From positions 8,369,882-8,433,881 of the forward strand of contig OV121088.1 in assembly GCA_921293015.1 (NCBI GenBank): DNA of 64,000 nt, read 5' to 3'. The position numbers and the translations under genes were made by a program. Shown here one piece after another: positions 50,321 through 63,439 of the stretch. Every line of letters begins with the position of its first letter. Position 1 is the first letter of the stretch. This DNA is from Phorcus lineatus (taxonomy: Eukaryota; Mollusca; Gastropoda; Trochida; Trochidae). The notes beneath the pieces are model-generated. The model saw only the letters and a program-made list of their open reading frames with translations. It did not search any database and was not told where the DNA came from.

Positions 50321-51408
50321 TTTGGGAGGAGGGGAGGAATGAAGAAATTGGAGAAAGGGTATGGATGATAGAAAGGGGATAGAGAGAAAAAAAAGGTGGA
50401 AGGGGAGAAGGAGAAAGTGGAAGTGAATGCAATGAACAGCATTCCACATCCTGCAGGAATGACAGATTATCAGCTAAACGGCTGCAAGTCAAACTAAGCC
50501 TGGCTGATGGAGTCGCTTCATTGACAGTCGAGTATGAAGAAGAAACAAAGATACAGACACGGATAGGGACAACAGAATTCTCATAGGAGATGGTGATTTG
50601 ATGGAGGAGGATTATAGTGTTCATCAGTTTCGGAAGAGGTGGGGAGGCCTAATCATCAAATATTTGTGTAGGCATATGTAATATGGATTGTTATTTTCAT
50701 CCAGATGTTATGTCCGTTTTCTTTGTTCAAAGTTTTCCTGTGCAGAATAATTCATAGCCTTGGTTTGTGTTTAGTACATCTTGTTTAGAATTGTTGCAGC
50801 CAATAGTTGATAGTAAGAGATAGACTCAGACAACGCATCAACAAGCACCTGCGAGCAGCAACTACATATATACACATATATATACACACATGCAGCTCCG
50901 TTGGCTCCGTCTATGCAAGATGATATGTTATTTAGAATAGAAGACTCTCAGATTCTGACGCAAGGTTCAACACCAGCACTGTAGGAAATCTAATACCTCA
51001 ACTCCGATTGCATCAAAGAATGTCAGACTGGGCTTTCAGAGAGCTTCAAAAGTGAAATGGTTTATTTTCAGTAGGTAAATAGATGTAATCTTGGTCGGAA
51101 GCTGGGAAGATTGATGTTGCCCTTGTAGTTTGTGAAACTGGCTGAGTACTTAGTAGAATTAAGATGGGTTTAATCCTAAACTTTGACCCAAACTCACACA
51201 AACGGGAATCGCTAGCCCCAGTCGGAAGTAAAATGTAGGTATGAAGGAGGAAGTGTTGGACAAGGAATGCTTGCATATAGACACATTATTTCCTCTTTAT
51301 TTAAGTGAACCCATCTAATTCCCCTTATTTTCATTTTCGTTATAAGTCATTGGTGGTTATATTTGCTCTGTGAATATATGTGAATCATTGCCGGCCTAGA
51401 CTAGTGTC

Positions 51409-51490
51409 AAAAGTTTAAATCCTTGTTAGTGGCCTATATAGAGCCTGGTGTAGAAGTTTAAATCCTTGTAAGTGACCTATATTGAGTTAA
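51409..51490. repeat. 46-bp direct duplication
   Basis: AAGTTTAAATCCTTGT(T/A)AGTG(G/A)CCTATAT occurs twice in succession. Confidence 0.85.
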
Positions 51491-51744
51491 TACAATGACT
51501 AGCAAGTATATAAAACATTTTGATTATATGATAAAAAGATATGATAAAACAAGCGCTTTCTTATTTTCGCTGTTTCTTGTTATTATAAATTCTTGGTCGT
51601 TGATAAGCGACCTTTTTTATAAGACCTTACATGAATAAGAAACTGAAAAAATAGAGTAATAGGCTCTATCTGATTGTAAATATTACAAAAACATTATAGA
51701 TGATAATATTGTGAGTTAATTAGCATAAACAACATGGTTTCAGG

Positions 51745-51920
51745 GATTGGGCAAGACACCTTTTACCCAGGGCCATTTTAAGGGCTTTTACTAGTTTTAG
51801 TTATTATCAGAATTTTGAATGGGCCCCTCCCCTATGTAGCAATGGTAAAATGTATAATTTTGGTGAGCCATTTTTTCATCCAAAATGGCCCATGGCCCCT
51901 ACCTTACCTAATCCCTGTGG
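51745..51920 (-). repeat. Dispersed repeat, copy B (inverted partner of 5716)
   Basis: Reverse complement matches 5716-5885 along its length. This copy has an extra AACTAAAACTAGTAAAAG-type stretch and GC changes near AGGGGAGGGGCCC. The 46-kb separation and inverse orientation show the family is dispersed. Confidence 0.75.
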
Positions 51921-52683
51921 TTTTATACATATTAATGTGAACATAAGAAATATTCAATCATATCCAGTTAGGTAAATGTCATCCTTAAGATTTTGCGTCC
52001 TAAACGGTCACAAGAACCCTCGAGAAATTGTCATTCAGCGCGGACAGAAACTGGGTTGATTATTTATTGATCATTGCTTTTCTTTCACTACTGGCCTACA
52101 TAAGCTATTTCTATCAATACAGTATCTAGTGATCATTTTATATAATCATGATTATCTTTTGTACATACACTTCAGTACAACAATTTTTTGGAACAAAACA
52201 GCTATATTGATTAGGGGAAAATGAAACAAAGAATGATAAAGTTTTGTCAAAGTGATAAGAAAGGGATCACTACCAACCTCTCTTGGCCCCTTGATCACTG
52301 CATCCACCAGTGGCTTCTCATACCGTTATGCCTACCAGGCCTTTTATAGACAGCAAGTGAATATCAAAGTCGTTAGGGTAAAATTTTATAATTTGATATT
52401 ATGCATTGGAACGATAAATGTCGTCAAACTGGCTTTCTCATTCCTATATTGGACAACTCTCTTGGCAAATATGAGTCGTTTAATCCTAATTTATCTCTGA
52501 GGTAAATTGGGGACAGGTGAGCTGGAATGATCCTCATTTTATATATTTTTGGGTGAACATGTCGGTTTGAAAAGTAAGGGTTTGAATACTGAAATCTTGC
52601 TTGGGGCGCGGCAACTTTGCCTGCAGTGGAGAACTTTTCTACTTGCACTAAGGTTAGAGTTCAGTGCTACCTTGAATTTCAGG

Positions 52684-52800
52684 GCAGTACCACCCATGGT
52701 TTGCTAGTTCCAGCCAGTGCTTGCAGGTATCAACAAAACCAAACTACAATAGTGCTGCCGGCCATTTTCCTGCAATGATACCAGCAGCCATGATATAGCC
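52684..52800 (+). mobile_element. SINE fragment, copy 2
   Basis: AGTACCACCCATGGTTTGCT, AG(T/C)TCCAGCCAGTGCTTGCAGG, ACAATAGTGCTGCCGGCC and TCCTGCAATGATACCAGC parallel 22039-22150. The 3' tail is not kept; the sequence runs directly into the hammerhead-like block at 52808. Confidence 0.65.
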
Positions 52801-52807
52801 GGACAAT

Positions 52808-52870
52808 CTTGGCCACAGATATTTATTACAAGTTTCGACCACTAGGTGGCCTTGATCAGAGCCAGCCAAG
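52808..52870 (-). ncRNA. Possible decayed hammerhead ribozyme (Penelope-type element)
   Basis: On the minus strand the order of parts is that of a type I hammerhead: stem I strand CTTGGC, core CTGATCA, stem II CCAC-CTA-GTGG, core CGAAAC, a minimal stem III with GTA as the would-be cleavage triplet, and GCCAAG closing stem I. Penelope-like retroelements and retrozymes of animals commonly carry such minimal hammerheads. The core should read CTGATGA; here the catalytic G (G8) is C, so cleavage is unlikely. Stem III is also very short. No reverse transcriptase frame is adjacent. Confidence 0.4.
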
Positions 52871-53707
52871 CCTACATTCCCATGCTGAACCGTGAGTTGA
52901 CACTTATTTGAAGATAGAAAAGTAAAGAGATGAGTGCTCCCCCCTCTGGAGCCTCAGAGGAGACATCTGCGAGTGAAACAATGTGTGGTATGTTCACAGA
53001 TTGCTCACAAAACCCTCAGCTTCGAGGCTCCGTATTGTGAGCCGTCAGAGCGCTAATTTACAAAAATACTGTAAAGAAAACTTGAACTTTTCGAGACATG
53101 ATTGCCATGTTCTTTTTGCAGATTCTGCGTAAAAAATTGTGACACTTCTAAAGAAAAATGGCTTATACTGTGGTAAAAATAAAACAAGCAGAAAATTGTA
53201 TTTTTTCAGCAGGAAATGTATTTCTTATTGCTAAAGAGAATGTTTTTAACATCGGTGGGTGCTAATGACTCTACCACTTGTCCTGTTGGGCAAATTGAGT
53301 TTAGGAATTGAGATGCAGAACTTAACCCCTTAATCTTCTCCACTCAAATACTACCCTAGTGGCAGCAAAATCATGTCATCTTTCATAATTTCACCAATTT
53401 TATATTTGTGTAAATTTTATCAGACATGTTTACTAGATTCAACATATTTTTGAAAATGTTGTTCTGAAAATAAACAGGAAAAATTGAAGCATTTAGTTAT
53501 TAAATGATAAATGAGAATAACATCTTTTGAGTGCCATATTTGAAAAGAATGCACTTGAAATTATGAATTTAAATTTTTTAAGTAGAATATTAATACTCAA
53601 AGCTAAATCATGAGGTAGATATGAAAATATCAACGAATTGAGTGACATTTTTAAGTTTGTAAGTCAATTAGTCCTTTGTTGTGGTTTGAATAGCAGCTAT
53701 TAAGTGG

Positions 53708-53746
53708 TGTTTAACTATGTTTAACTATGTTTAACTATGTTTAACA
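53708..53746. repeat. 10-bp TGTTTAACTA repeat, 4 copies
   Basis: Four consecutive TGTTTAACTA units, the last ending CAG. Confidence 0.9.
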
Positions 53747-54739
53747 GTGGTTTACTGTGTTTTCTCCACAGGACCGCTGTTTCTTAATTGTCTTACTCAT
53801 TCAATAATTAAAGTGTGGTCTTTTTACCATGCAAGGTACTTATCTTTTAGCAAGTTGATAATTTTTTGAATGGAATATCCAAAAACAAAAGTGAAATAAT
53901 TGGTAAAGTTCATTTTTAGTTGTTAAATGGGAACTTTGAAAAAATTTAAAGAAGGGTAGGATAATTGATAACATTGTTTTTAATATTTGTGTGCATTTAT
54001 TTCATCAATGAAATAGCAAGCAGTACAATTGGGTAGCTAGTTTGGAAATAAAGAGCATGAATGTGTGTGTGTTTAAATCTGAACTGTTATTACCATAACC
54101 TTTACTGCTATTTGTGACTGTTCTAATATAAGAATAAATTTCTATTTTGTAAAATTTCTTAGTAGAAGTACAAAAATGATCATATTCTTATTCATTAAAG
54201 ATGACCATGCAGTGTTTTTATTAAAATCCTTCATTATTTTTTTCATACACTTGGATATGAGAGTATGAAAATATACGCAGAAAATAGTTTTTGGTAAAAT
54301 TGGAAATATCCTTTGTATTTGAATAGACCTTTGTATTAGAAAAAGGAAGAACTAAGAGATAAGATGGTAAAGGAGACAGAAAAGGAGACAGAAAAGAATG
54401 GATTTGTAATAGAGAGGAGGTGTATTTATTGGAGATAATACGTACAGGAAGGGAGTTTTAATAGGGGGATGAGGGTATGAAATTGAAATAGAATAGTCAG
54501 AGGGCAAAATGGAGAGACAAAAGACTAGAGGAGAATAATCGATATGTGGGAGGTTGATACTTACACACTGACCGAGTTGTGATATGACAGGTGGAGTGAA
54601 GGAAGGTATTGGCTGGAGCACTCATCATGAGATACAACAGTAATAAGAGAGTCCTTTAATAACAGTCATCAGTGTTTGTGTGACAGTTTAGTGCCCGGTC
54701 TGCGAGGGAGTGTGGAGGTAATGGTGTCGGGGATAGGTT

Positions 54740-55380
54740 CCTTGAAGTAGGGTGAGAACTTTGGAAGAAAATCGGCTTTCGCTGTGAGTATGGAAATATC
54801 AGTGTTGTCTCACAGCAGTATGAGAAAGTTCCCTGAAGTAGCGAGATATCTGTGGTATCTCAAAGCAAACTAGGAGGTTCCTGGAAGTAGGGAGATACCA
54901 TTGGTATCTCACAGTAAGAGTATAAGGTTCCAAAAAGTAGGGAGATATCAGTGGTATCTCACAGCAATTCAAGGAGGTTCAAGGAAGTAGTGAGATATCA
55001 GTGAAATCTCACACCAGTACTTGGAGTTTCCTTGAAGTATTGACATTCCAGTGGTATCCCCCAAAATGACTTTGATTTTTCTGGAAGTAGGGAGAATTCA
55101 GTGGTATATAACAGCAAGACCAGGAGGTTCCATGAACTATTAAAGTATCAATGGTATCTCACAGCAAAATTAAGAGGTTCCTGGAAGTAGGGAGATACCA
55201 GATATATCTCATAGCAAGACCAGGAGGTTCCTGGAAGTAGTGAGATATCAGGGTTATCTTGCAGCAAGACCAGGAGGTTCCTGGAAGTAGTGAGATATCA
55301 GGGTTATCTTGCAACTAGACCAGAAAGTTCCTGGAAGTAGTGAGATATAGGGTTTATCTCACAGCAGCACTGGAAAGTGT
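54740..55380. repeat. ~50-bp minisatellite with a dyad in each unit
   Basis: Twelve units carry GGTTCCTGGAAGTAG(G/T)GAG, ATA(C/T)CAGTGGTATCTCACAG and CAAGACCAG. Most contain an inverted repeat such as GAGATACCATTGGTATCTC. The right-hand units (55183-55340) are nearly identical and carry GATATCAGGGTTATCTTGCA, a newer local expansion. Left-hand units are more diverged. Confidence 0.92.
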
Positions 55381-55384
55381 CTAA

Positions 55385-57420
55385 TGGAGGTAGGATCTTA
55401 CTAGGTGTTACAGACTTTTATCATGTGATTGTTCTGAAAGCTTTTTGGGGTTTTTATCTTTTGGGCCAGTTTATCATTTCTTTTGGGACTCAAGTCATTT
55501 GTTTTGCAAGTCGCAACAGTTAACAACATTGGAATTTGATACTATGTTTTGTCTCTGTGGTACTGTAAAGTGAGGATGCTATGTTTCATACTCAACTATC
55601 GCTCAAACAAGGAATTTCCATTTGTGGTTCAAGAATATGAGAACCCTTATTAAGTAGTCTGCTACTATATTCAATTCAGGGAAATAAAGAAAATGTGATT
55701 TTAATGTCAGAAAACTGATTTTGAATTGTTTAAAAATTTCATGTGTCCAAAAGGTTAATAACATGTCTTAATGCTGCTTTACTAAGTTTTCTAACATCAA
55801 GAATAAAAAAAAAAAAATTTTAATCCTCAATTTCTGTTTCAAAATTAGTTTGATAACATTGTTTCCATTTTGAATGCTGTAAATTAGCTCTCTTGATGCA
55901 TATTGTTTTTCAATGATATTGTATGGTACTTTTTCACATTTTATGGGTTTTTCTTATGATTATAACAAAAATCTATAATTTGTAATATTTAATTCTTCAG
56001 TAATTTTATTCAGTTTCGCAGACTTGATGGGCATGAAGTGTTTGATATTTTTTTAAAAAGTATATACATTGATATAATATTGTAATATTATAAACAGTGA
56101 AATGGAAGTTAGATTAAATTTCAAGATAGTTTTTAAAAGTTTAGGAAAATTAAAGTTATATTTATTTTTATGAAGAGAGAAATCAACCAGATATTTTATA
56201 TAAAAGTATTCTTTCCTAAAATATGTTATTTTTAGAAACTTTGATTAATATAGAAAACTGACAACCACAAACTAGTCATATTTACAAGAATCATTTTAAA
56301 TGAAGATAAGACTTAGAAACTATTAGAAAAGTTAAATGAATGCCTTAAAGGGCATCTGTTGAGAAATTAGCTGTGAATTATTTTTAATAACGTAAGCTGT
56401 TTTATTGCACAAAATAACTAAAAGAAATTGATGAGATCTAATTTGAGTGAGTGAAAACATATCAAGTTGATTATTAAGATTGCCATTTTGGTTTTTGCTA
56501 TTTTACTGTTTTGCTAGTTTGCATGGGTTGGCCAATTTTGTTTTTATGATATATTGTTCATTACAATTTTAGATAGTATTAGTGGTAAATTTATGTAATT
56601 TTGATTTTTGTTATATTGCTAGATTAGGAACTTGCTGCAATCAACAAAATATAATTTTAAAATCAAAATATTAGCTTTTTCATCAAATGGCCACTTAAAA
56701 TGAATATACTTCGTTTAACTTTTGTCACTTTGTTAGATGAGATTCTAGCTCAAATAAACATGATTTTATTGAAAGGGTGAATAATTTCATTTAGTTTTTT
56801 GGCAGGACAGGTGAAATTGAAATCAATCTATTTTGATCTTTGCTATGTTCCTAGTTTATAAACTGGTTAAAATAAACATAACATTTGAAAATTGATTAGA
56901 ATTTTCCGTAACTTGGCAAGCTCTAGCTGACAGGATTTGCCGTCATGTCAAAGCGACACGAGTCAACACTCGTTGCGGTGGCCAGGCGCGTACATTCAGT
57001 GTTATGAAACAGCTCTGTACTTCCGGGCAAAGTGCTGATTATATCACCCAAACATCAAAGCGTGATTGATTTTTTTCCATCAAACGGACCCTTAAAAATA
57101 TAGATTGTATCATAAACCGACTTTTCTGGAAGTGGAATTTATTTTACGGGAGATGGAGTTGATATCTAGGGATAAATAGTTAGAAGGAGTGGACACAACA
57201 GTAAACTGTGAGTTGTACTTATATTTTCTGTATGCTTATTGTAGATTGTTGTGATTTTGTTGATAACATTGTGGACAGGTTGGAATAACTCATGTAGAAT
57301 AAATGTGATACAATGTAAATGTATATGCTGTGTTCAGAATATCAATGGTATACTGTGACATTTGTTACATTATTGTCATGTTTTATCTACTCATACATGT
57401 AGACATTCGGTTGTTCATGG
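55385..57420. other. AT-rich non-coding stretch
   Basis: No supported gene. A short CpG-bearing patch at 56935-57060 (GACACGAGTCAACACTCGTTG, GGCCAGGCGCGTAC) stands out against very AT-rich flanks and could be regulatory. Confidence 0.45.
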
Positions 57421-57429
57421 AACTAAAGT

Positions 57430-57740
57430 TGTATCAATATTTAGTGACAATAGTGTACCAATGGATAGTGTATCAATATGAAGTGATGATAGTGTACCAA
57501 TGTGAAGTGATGATAGTGTATCAATATAAAGTGATGATAGTGTATCAATATGAAGTGATGATAGTTTACCAATATAAAGTGATGATAGTGTATCAATATA
57601 AAGTGATGATAGTGTATCGATGTGAAGTGATGATAGTGGACCTATGGATAGTGTACCAATATTAAGTGATGATAATGTAACAGTATTTAGTGATAATAAT
57701 GTACCAATATGAAGTGATGGACCAATGGATGACCAGTATC
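57430..57740. repeat. 24-bp minisatellite, about 12 units
   Basis: Units of GATAGTGTATCAATATAAAG plus TGAT, with CAATGTGAAG and CAATGGATAG variants and partial units. Because 24 is a multiple of three, one frame stays open as an eight-residue periodic peptide. Degeneration on both sides supports a non-coding satellite. Confidence 0.9.
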
Positions 57741-58534
57741 AAGTGATGATATTGTTTCCATATTTTCATATGTTTCATTTGACTGTTTTTAATAAAAATT
57801 ATCAATATTTCGTGATAGATTTTAGTGGAGTTTGTATAACTCAAGTAGATTTCCATTTGTCATTTTCATATTTCATTTTGACAGATTTTCTCAGGTAAAG
57901 TTCTCACTTTAATGTGGATTATGAAAATGGTTATATTATACTTTTCCTCCCTAACTATATTCCCTAATTGGACAGACTTTTACATAACCCTATTCAGTGT
58001 ATGAATAAGCAGACTGGTCCCAACTAATGTCGAAAAGAGGGGGCGGGGCGTTTGCATCCTGGCTTACTATAAAATTCAATGGAATGGGTAAAATGTCTTA
58101 ATATACTAGATTTGGGAATAAAACAAAGTTATGAGAAGTAGGCACTAATTATTTTGTGAGTTAATTAAAAACTTGGTTAAGGGCCGCATATAGAGAGAGG
58201 GCGTGTATTGCATCGAATACGGTAATACCACACTGTAGGTATAGATTTATCACATTAGGGAGAAAGGATTATCATCATGGGCTGCTATAATTCAGTTACA
58301 ATTTATTTTATGGTGCATGCAATTTGAGTCTAATCTGTTAGATACACAAGCTTGCACAAGCCTCATTCCTCAAATCCGATTAACTATGTGTAACCCAATG
58401 CTCAATGCATGTAGTATTGTTGTTTATATATAAGTCCTGTCAGAGGTTAGGGACAGACGCAGAGAGACCCATGATATGGTGAAGGATGTTTTACTCCTGT
58501 GTGTATTTAGTTATAAATATATATGATATACCCT

Positions 58535-58700
<166 letters not shown>

Positions 58701-58740
58701 AAAATATTTACATACTTAATTATTTATATATATGTGTGTT

Positions 58741-58747
<7 letters not shown>

Positions 58748-58771
<24 letters not shown>

Positions 58772-58772
58772 G
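58748..58772. repeat. (TA)n microsatellite
   Basis: Pure TA alternation just downstream of the CT tract. Confidence 0.95.
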
Positions 58773-58774
58773 GC

Positions 58775-59040
58775 AGTCTGCCTTCCCTGATGTTCTGTTT
58801 TATCACTGTTCGTTTTATCGTTTAAAGAGGTCAGAAAATATCACCGTAACCATGGAAACAAAAGCATGTCGAATTTATTTTATGCTTTGTGAACATATTC
58901 GCTTGCCTCGTCTGCCTTATTTGCATGAAGATATTAAAAGGGCAGGAGATTTCTATGAAACGGTTCAAGTACAAGCGAGGAAGCCCGATTTGGGCTAAGC
59001 TCATTTTGTCTCAAAAGCACTTGACTCTTTCATGGTGAGT
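58775..59040. promoter_or_regulatory. Candidate regulatory block with RFX X-box and octamer
   Basis: After two microsatellites the sequence becomes complex and includes GTAACCATGGAAAC (58846-58859), a 14/14 match to the RFX X-box consensus, and TTATTTGCATGAAG (octamer-like, near 58918). An ORF crosses the block with a METKACRIYF-type frame from ATG 58851, but it shares the X-box ATG, ends 48 codons later and has no framed splice site, so regulatory DNA is the better reading. Confidence 0.3.
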
Positions 59041-59397
59041 TTTTACTCACACACAGTCTCATTATGCTAATATCTCCTCAATTGTGTGAGATATTGAACA
59101 TTTACTCTGAAAAGGATCTCAACATTAGGAGTTGTGATACTGCCAGTTTTATGGGGAGAAAAATGGTGTATGTACATATATGCTTGTATCCCTGTAGTTT
59201 ATGAGCTGTTTTCTGTCTCCCTACCCGATACCCACTGAGATTTCCTTGATATTTGCTTAAATTGCTGCTTTTATAGGCCCATAGCTGCATGGATCTTGTA
59301 CGAACAACTGGATAGGGTCCTGGTATACCAAAAAACTAATAGCTCATTGAAAATATACGTGATATAAAGCAATTCATAACAATAGAGGATTCTTCTT

Positions 59398-59800
59398 GTT
59401 CACGATTAGTTCGTTGGTAAAGTGTTTGACTAAAACAGGATCATAGCGAGGCTGGTCATGGTGTGTGGATGAATATTTCTACACGAGAACATTAGGAGTC
59501 CTACTGTGAAGTATATGAGACGGTTCTTGGGAAGGGAAGGTGTTGAGGATTTCGTTTGTAGTCCGAGGAGAGAACCCATTAAACTTAAAATCAATTTACA
59601 TTTTAACTCGCCTAGATTGAATGCAAGCTCGTGAATGAGATAAATTGATACTTTATATATTTAATGTATCATTTATGAACCACATTTATCATAAAGGGGA
59701 ATGTTTGATTGATAGGTTTTCTTTTTTTGCGCACTTTGAGTCCGTGATGCAGAGTTTTAAGCGCTATAGAAATGCTATTAATTATTTATCATTATTATAG
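59398..59800 (+). mobile_element. tRNA-derived SINE with GCGCTATAGAAATG tail
   Basis: The head TTAGTTCGTTGGTAAAGTG followed by TTTGACTAAAACAGGATCA looks tRNA-like (A box around TAGTTCGTTGG; weak B box). The 3' end is GCGCTATAGAAATGCTATTA followed by an ATT-rich tail, the GCGCTATATAAAT(N)ATTATT kind found at the 3' ends of many invertebrate SINEs and LINEs. The middle is diverged. Head and tail spacing of about 400 bp is reasonable, though they might be two nested elements. Confidence 0.55.
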
Positions 59801-59933
59801 TTTTTCAAATCTTTTATCATCTTCCGATTGATCTATTGTATGTAGGTAATAAACAGGTATTCAAAATAATGATGACGCATTCTTCATTGACAATAGGTCC
59901 ATTGGTGATAGAGGCATGAAAACATGACACTGA

Positions 59934-59972
59934 TATAGGTATGTAGATATAGGTATGTAGATATAGGTATAC
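59934..59972. repeat. ATATAGGTATGTAG repeat, about 3 copies
   Basis: Two complete and one partial copy of a 14-bp unit. Confidence 0.9.
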
Positions 59973-59974
59973 AC

Positions 59975-62900
59975 TATACCATGACTAACAGGCGTATGCA
60001 TTGAACACTCATACGCACTTGGTGACCTTTACCTGACATATGCAAAATGTTGTTTGTACCATATCTATAGTGTTTTGGAAACAGGTATAGAAACTTCTAA
60101 TGTTTTTTCATAAATTCTATTGTCTTAGGCTCCTACATGATTAAATTTGAGTAAAAAGTTACTACAAGTTTTTTCAGGAGCCTTTTCTGGCGTTTTTTGT
60201 GTGTTCATTCTTTTTTTTCGTTATAATCAATGTCATTACTAAATGTTCAAATTATATGTGATGGCGTCAAATAGATATATGTGGTGAAATGACTTTCAGA
60301 ATAAGATATGACTATTGATGAAGTTTGTAGCTGGACTAAATACTTATTACATGCCATTGTTCAGACAACACCTGAAATCAGCCTGAGACCCTCATATCAC
60401 ATAAGCTGGACCCTCCCAATAATTGATTTGTTAGGATAAAAAATGTGTTTGCAAACCTATATTAGTTTTGATTTTTTTGAATTGAAATTTTACTTAAACT
60501 GTGACTGTCAAGTCACTTCAAGAGATCCAGTTTTTGATTTTACAGTTTTGATATTTCTGAGACTTTTGAAAGTCTTTACTTGTATATTTCTTCAAATTTC
60601 ATTGTTTGCGTTTGTTTGTTTTATATCAAAATACAGGCAACATGAAAAAAATCCTCTTCATCCCTTCAAAGTAGTATCTACCTATGTCTCTATATAGTTT
60701 GAAGCCTTGATTAAGTAGAATTCTTTATGCATACATTAAAGTTATTTAATGGAATGTTAAAAACCTTTTTAATTGTATAAGCATGTGTTTTGTTGTAGGT
60801 AGACAAACAGATGTATATTAATTTTGAGGATGACTTTTAAGGGAAAGATTTGGATATATATGCTATTCATCTATTTTATTGTTAGATTTTGTCAGTTTAA
60901 TGGCAATTGTAAATCTGCATAAGAGAAGATCCAATATCATATGAAAGATGCTTGAAAAAATTACAAAGCCAGAGAAATATATTTTATTCATATTTCACTG
61001 CAATAAATTCAACAAAAATATGTTTCTCTATTTTTAAGGTTTTTTTAATACTTATGATAGGTTGCATTAAATATATATATATATACCTATTCCATACACA
61101 TGATTATATCATTTGAAATGCTTATCTTCTTATTGGATATGTAAATGTTATCAATAAATATGATTTTATCAGTTTATTTAATTAATATCTTTAATGTTAC
61201 AAGAGCTTTTTATTTATATCTTAATTCAACATATTCATCACGATCATAAAGATAACTCTAATTACTTGTGTAAATAATTCGACATATTTTAATTCATTAT
61301 CATTTCGATTGTCATTCATTTAAAGAGTCCTTTTAAGTAACACACTTGTGAAAAATATTCATTAAACATTATGTATTTATTACAAGTATCGTGTATTGTA
61401 TATGACAACGTTTGTTGTCAGGTAACATAGGAATGGTTTTTGGACACGTTTCCAATAAATGCAATTATGGTAATTATGATGTTATATAACTTCCTGGTAG
61501 CCTGCATGTAGATTGAATCATTTTTTATATTATTATGAACATAAAGAGTTGACATGAGCGAGATGACATTTTTAAGATTTTGTAATAATTTGCAAAAGTT
61601 TTTCCCTTTCAAAACCATAAGGTTTGAATTTGATGTTTTGAAATATCTTTCAGTAAAAGATCTTGAAAGCTCTTAGAGATATTAAAAGTTTTTTTTTTGT
61701 GCAGGATTTTTTCTCACCCACAACATTATATTTGGAAAGTTAACGACAAGAAGATAAGTAGCATATAAATAACATTTGTCATAATGAAATTAGTTTTTTA
61801 CTCAAGAGACAAATCACTCTGACAAGAAACTCATCGAAACAAAATCTTGAAAAAGTTGAAAAAGTAGAAAGATAAGCAAACCATCAACAAGCGGATGACA
61901 TTTACGACTGTGTGGTTTTTTTTCCGCCAGCAGAAGCTCTTCTTACCTCACCATTTCCTTGACAAGATGGTTTGATTTTGAAAACAACTTCAAAAGAGAT
62001 CGCTATCTAGACACCTACGCTTGTCCCTTCGTGTTCACGCTGCAATTACAGTGCCATTGTTCAACCACAATGCAACATTAGTACCGATCATTACATGTGA
62101 AAACCTCCACGTCTTTTTAGAGCAGATCTTATGTGAACTATCAACAAACTCTGATCAATGGGAGGGGTACAACAGGGGCCTCCTATAGGTCCCTGCTTAT
62201 TTTGTGTAAATCATTACTTTGTAAATGCTTCTAAAATATTGTTATAGATATCAATGTACCAATGTTCACAGGCTTTGAAACATTACTTTGTGAAATCTTT
62301 TAATATGTTTTTTGATTCTCTATGTACGTCTATATTTCATCTGTCTTCAATCATTGACAAAAATTATTGTTATACTTTATGATACATTTTATTGGATTTT
62401 CTCCAATGTATCATCACGTTGCTGGCTATATGTGGTTTTGATGAAGGAGTTTTTTTCCAGCATTTCAGATTGCTTTCCAAATACTAACTTTGTTAAAGAA
62501 TAAAGCCCAAAAATGTAGATAATCTATTTCCTCCTTGAAATTGAGAAATGTGCTCTCCAGAATCGTGTTTCATTGTGTCTAATTGTATTTGCCATAATTC
62601 CTGTTCCAAATTATGTTTTTAAAAATCTCCATACTTATTTTAAGAACATATTGGAAGTCTACCGATACCGGTCATGCATTCTTTTCCTACTCCTGCGCAA
62701 TTGGGTTCTGCCCTGGCTTTAATGGAAGTCTTTATGGCTTATTTAAAAGAAAGTCCGTGATTTTTTTTTATTAGAAAAAAGTCATTGAATTTCCAGCAAC
62801 AAACCGTGAGCCTAGTCACACGACTTCCCTTGGCCTCCATGTCGTCATTGTGTAAGTTTAGACATGTTTCTCTTATCAAAGACCCTTTCAAATGTTCAGA

Positions 62901-63430
62901 ATAAATATTCTAAAACGAGGCAATCTTGAGCCGACTGACACCTTCTCAATTGTTATTTATGAAAATCATTTGGGAAAGTATTTTTGTGGTTAGGTCTGCA
63001 GCACACTGAGCTACAACAGCTGAATCCTGCCGACATGCCGAGCCACTGACAGTGTAATTGTAGATCCTTAATTTGCTTTACAGCGTTGGATTACAGGCCT
63101 TTCAATTGGGCTTATTTCTACAAAAAGTATGCCTGGGAGTGGTTCAAGTCTGTTTCAGATGAATAGGGGGAAAAGAGTGGCATTTCTTTGTAATGATGTA
63201 AGATGTTGGCGGACTCTGCCATGTTGATGTTACACCATGTGAAGCCAACTACAGGCGGTATCAATATGAAGCATTCACAGGCTGGCTTGTTGGAATGTGT
63301 GCTAGTCACTGACATAATGGTTCCTCAAAGTCTTTGTTTCTTTCAAACAAACTTTTTTTAAAAGCAAGGTAAATACGGGACATGATGTACTTCTGAAGTA
63401 TTGCTTTGGGATTAATGATTTGCTGATCTA
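59975..63430. other. AT-rich non-coding stretch
   Basis: No gene or array supported. A (TA)n run is at 61068-61084. The part from about 62790 to 63310 is GC-richer and of higher complexity, and could be a conserved non-coding element; all frames there are short. Confidence 0.45.
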
Positions 63431-63439
63431 GTAATCTAA

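Noticed and set aside
52839..52850. CCACTAGGTGGC as a CTCF binding core
   Set aside because: It coincides with stem II of the hammerhead-like fold, which explains the palindrome better. A CTCF site cannot be excluded but is not needed.
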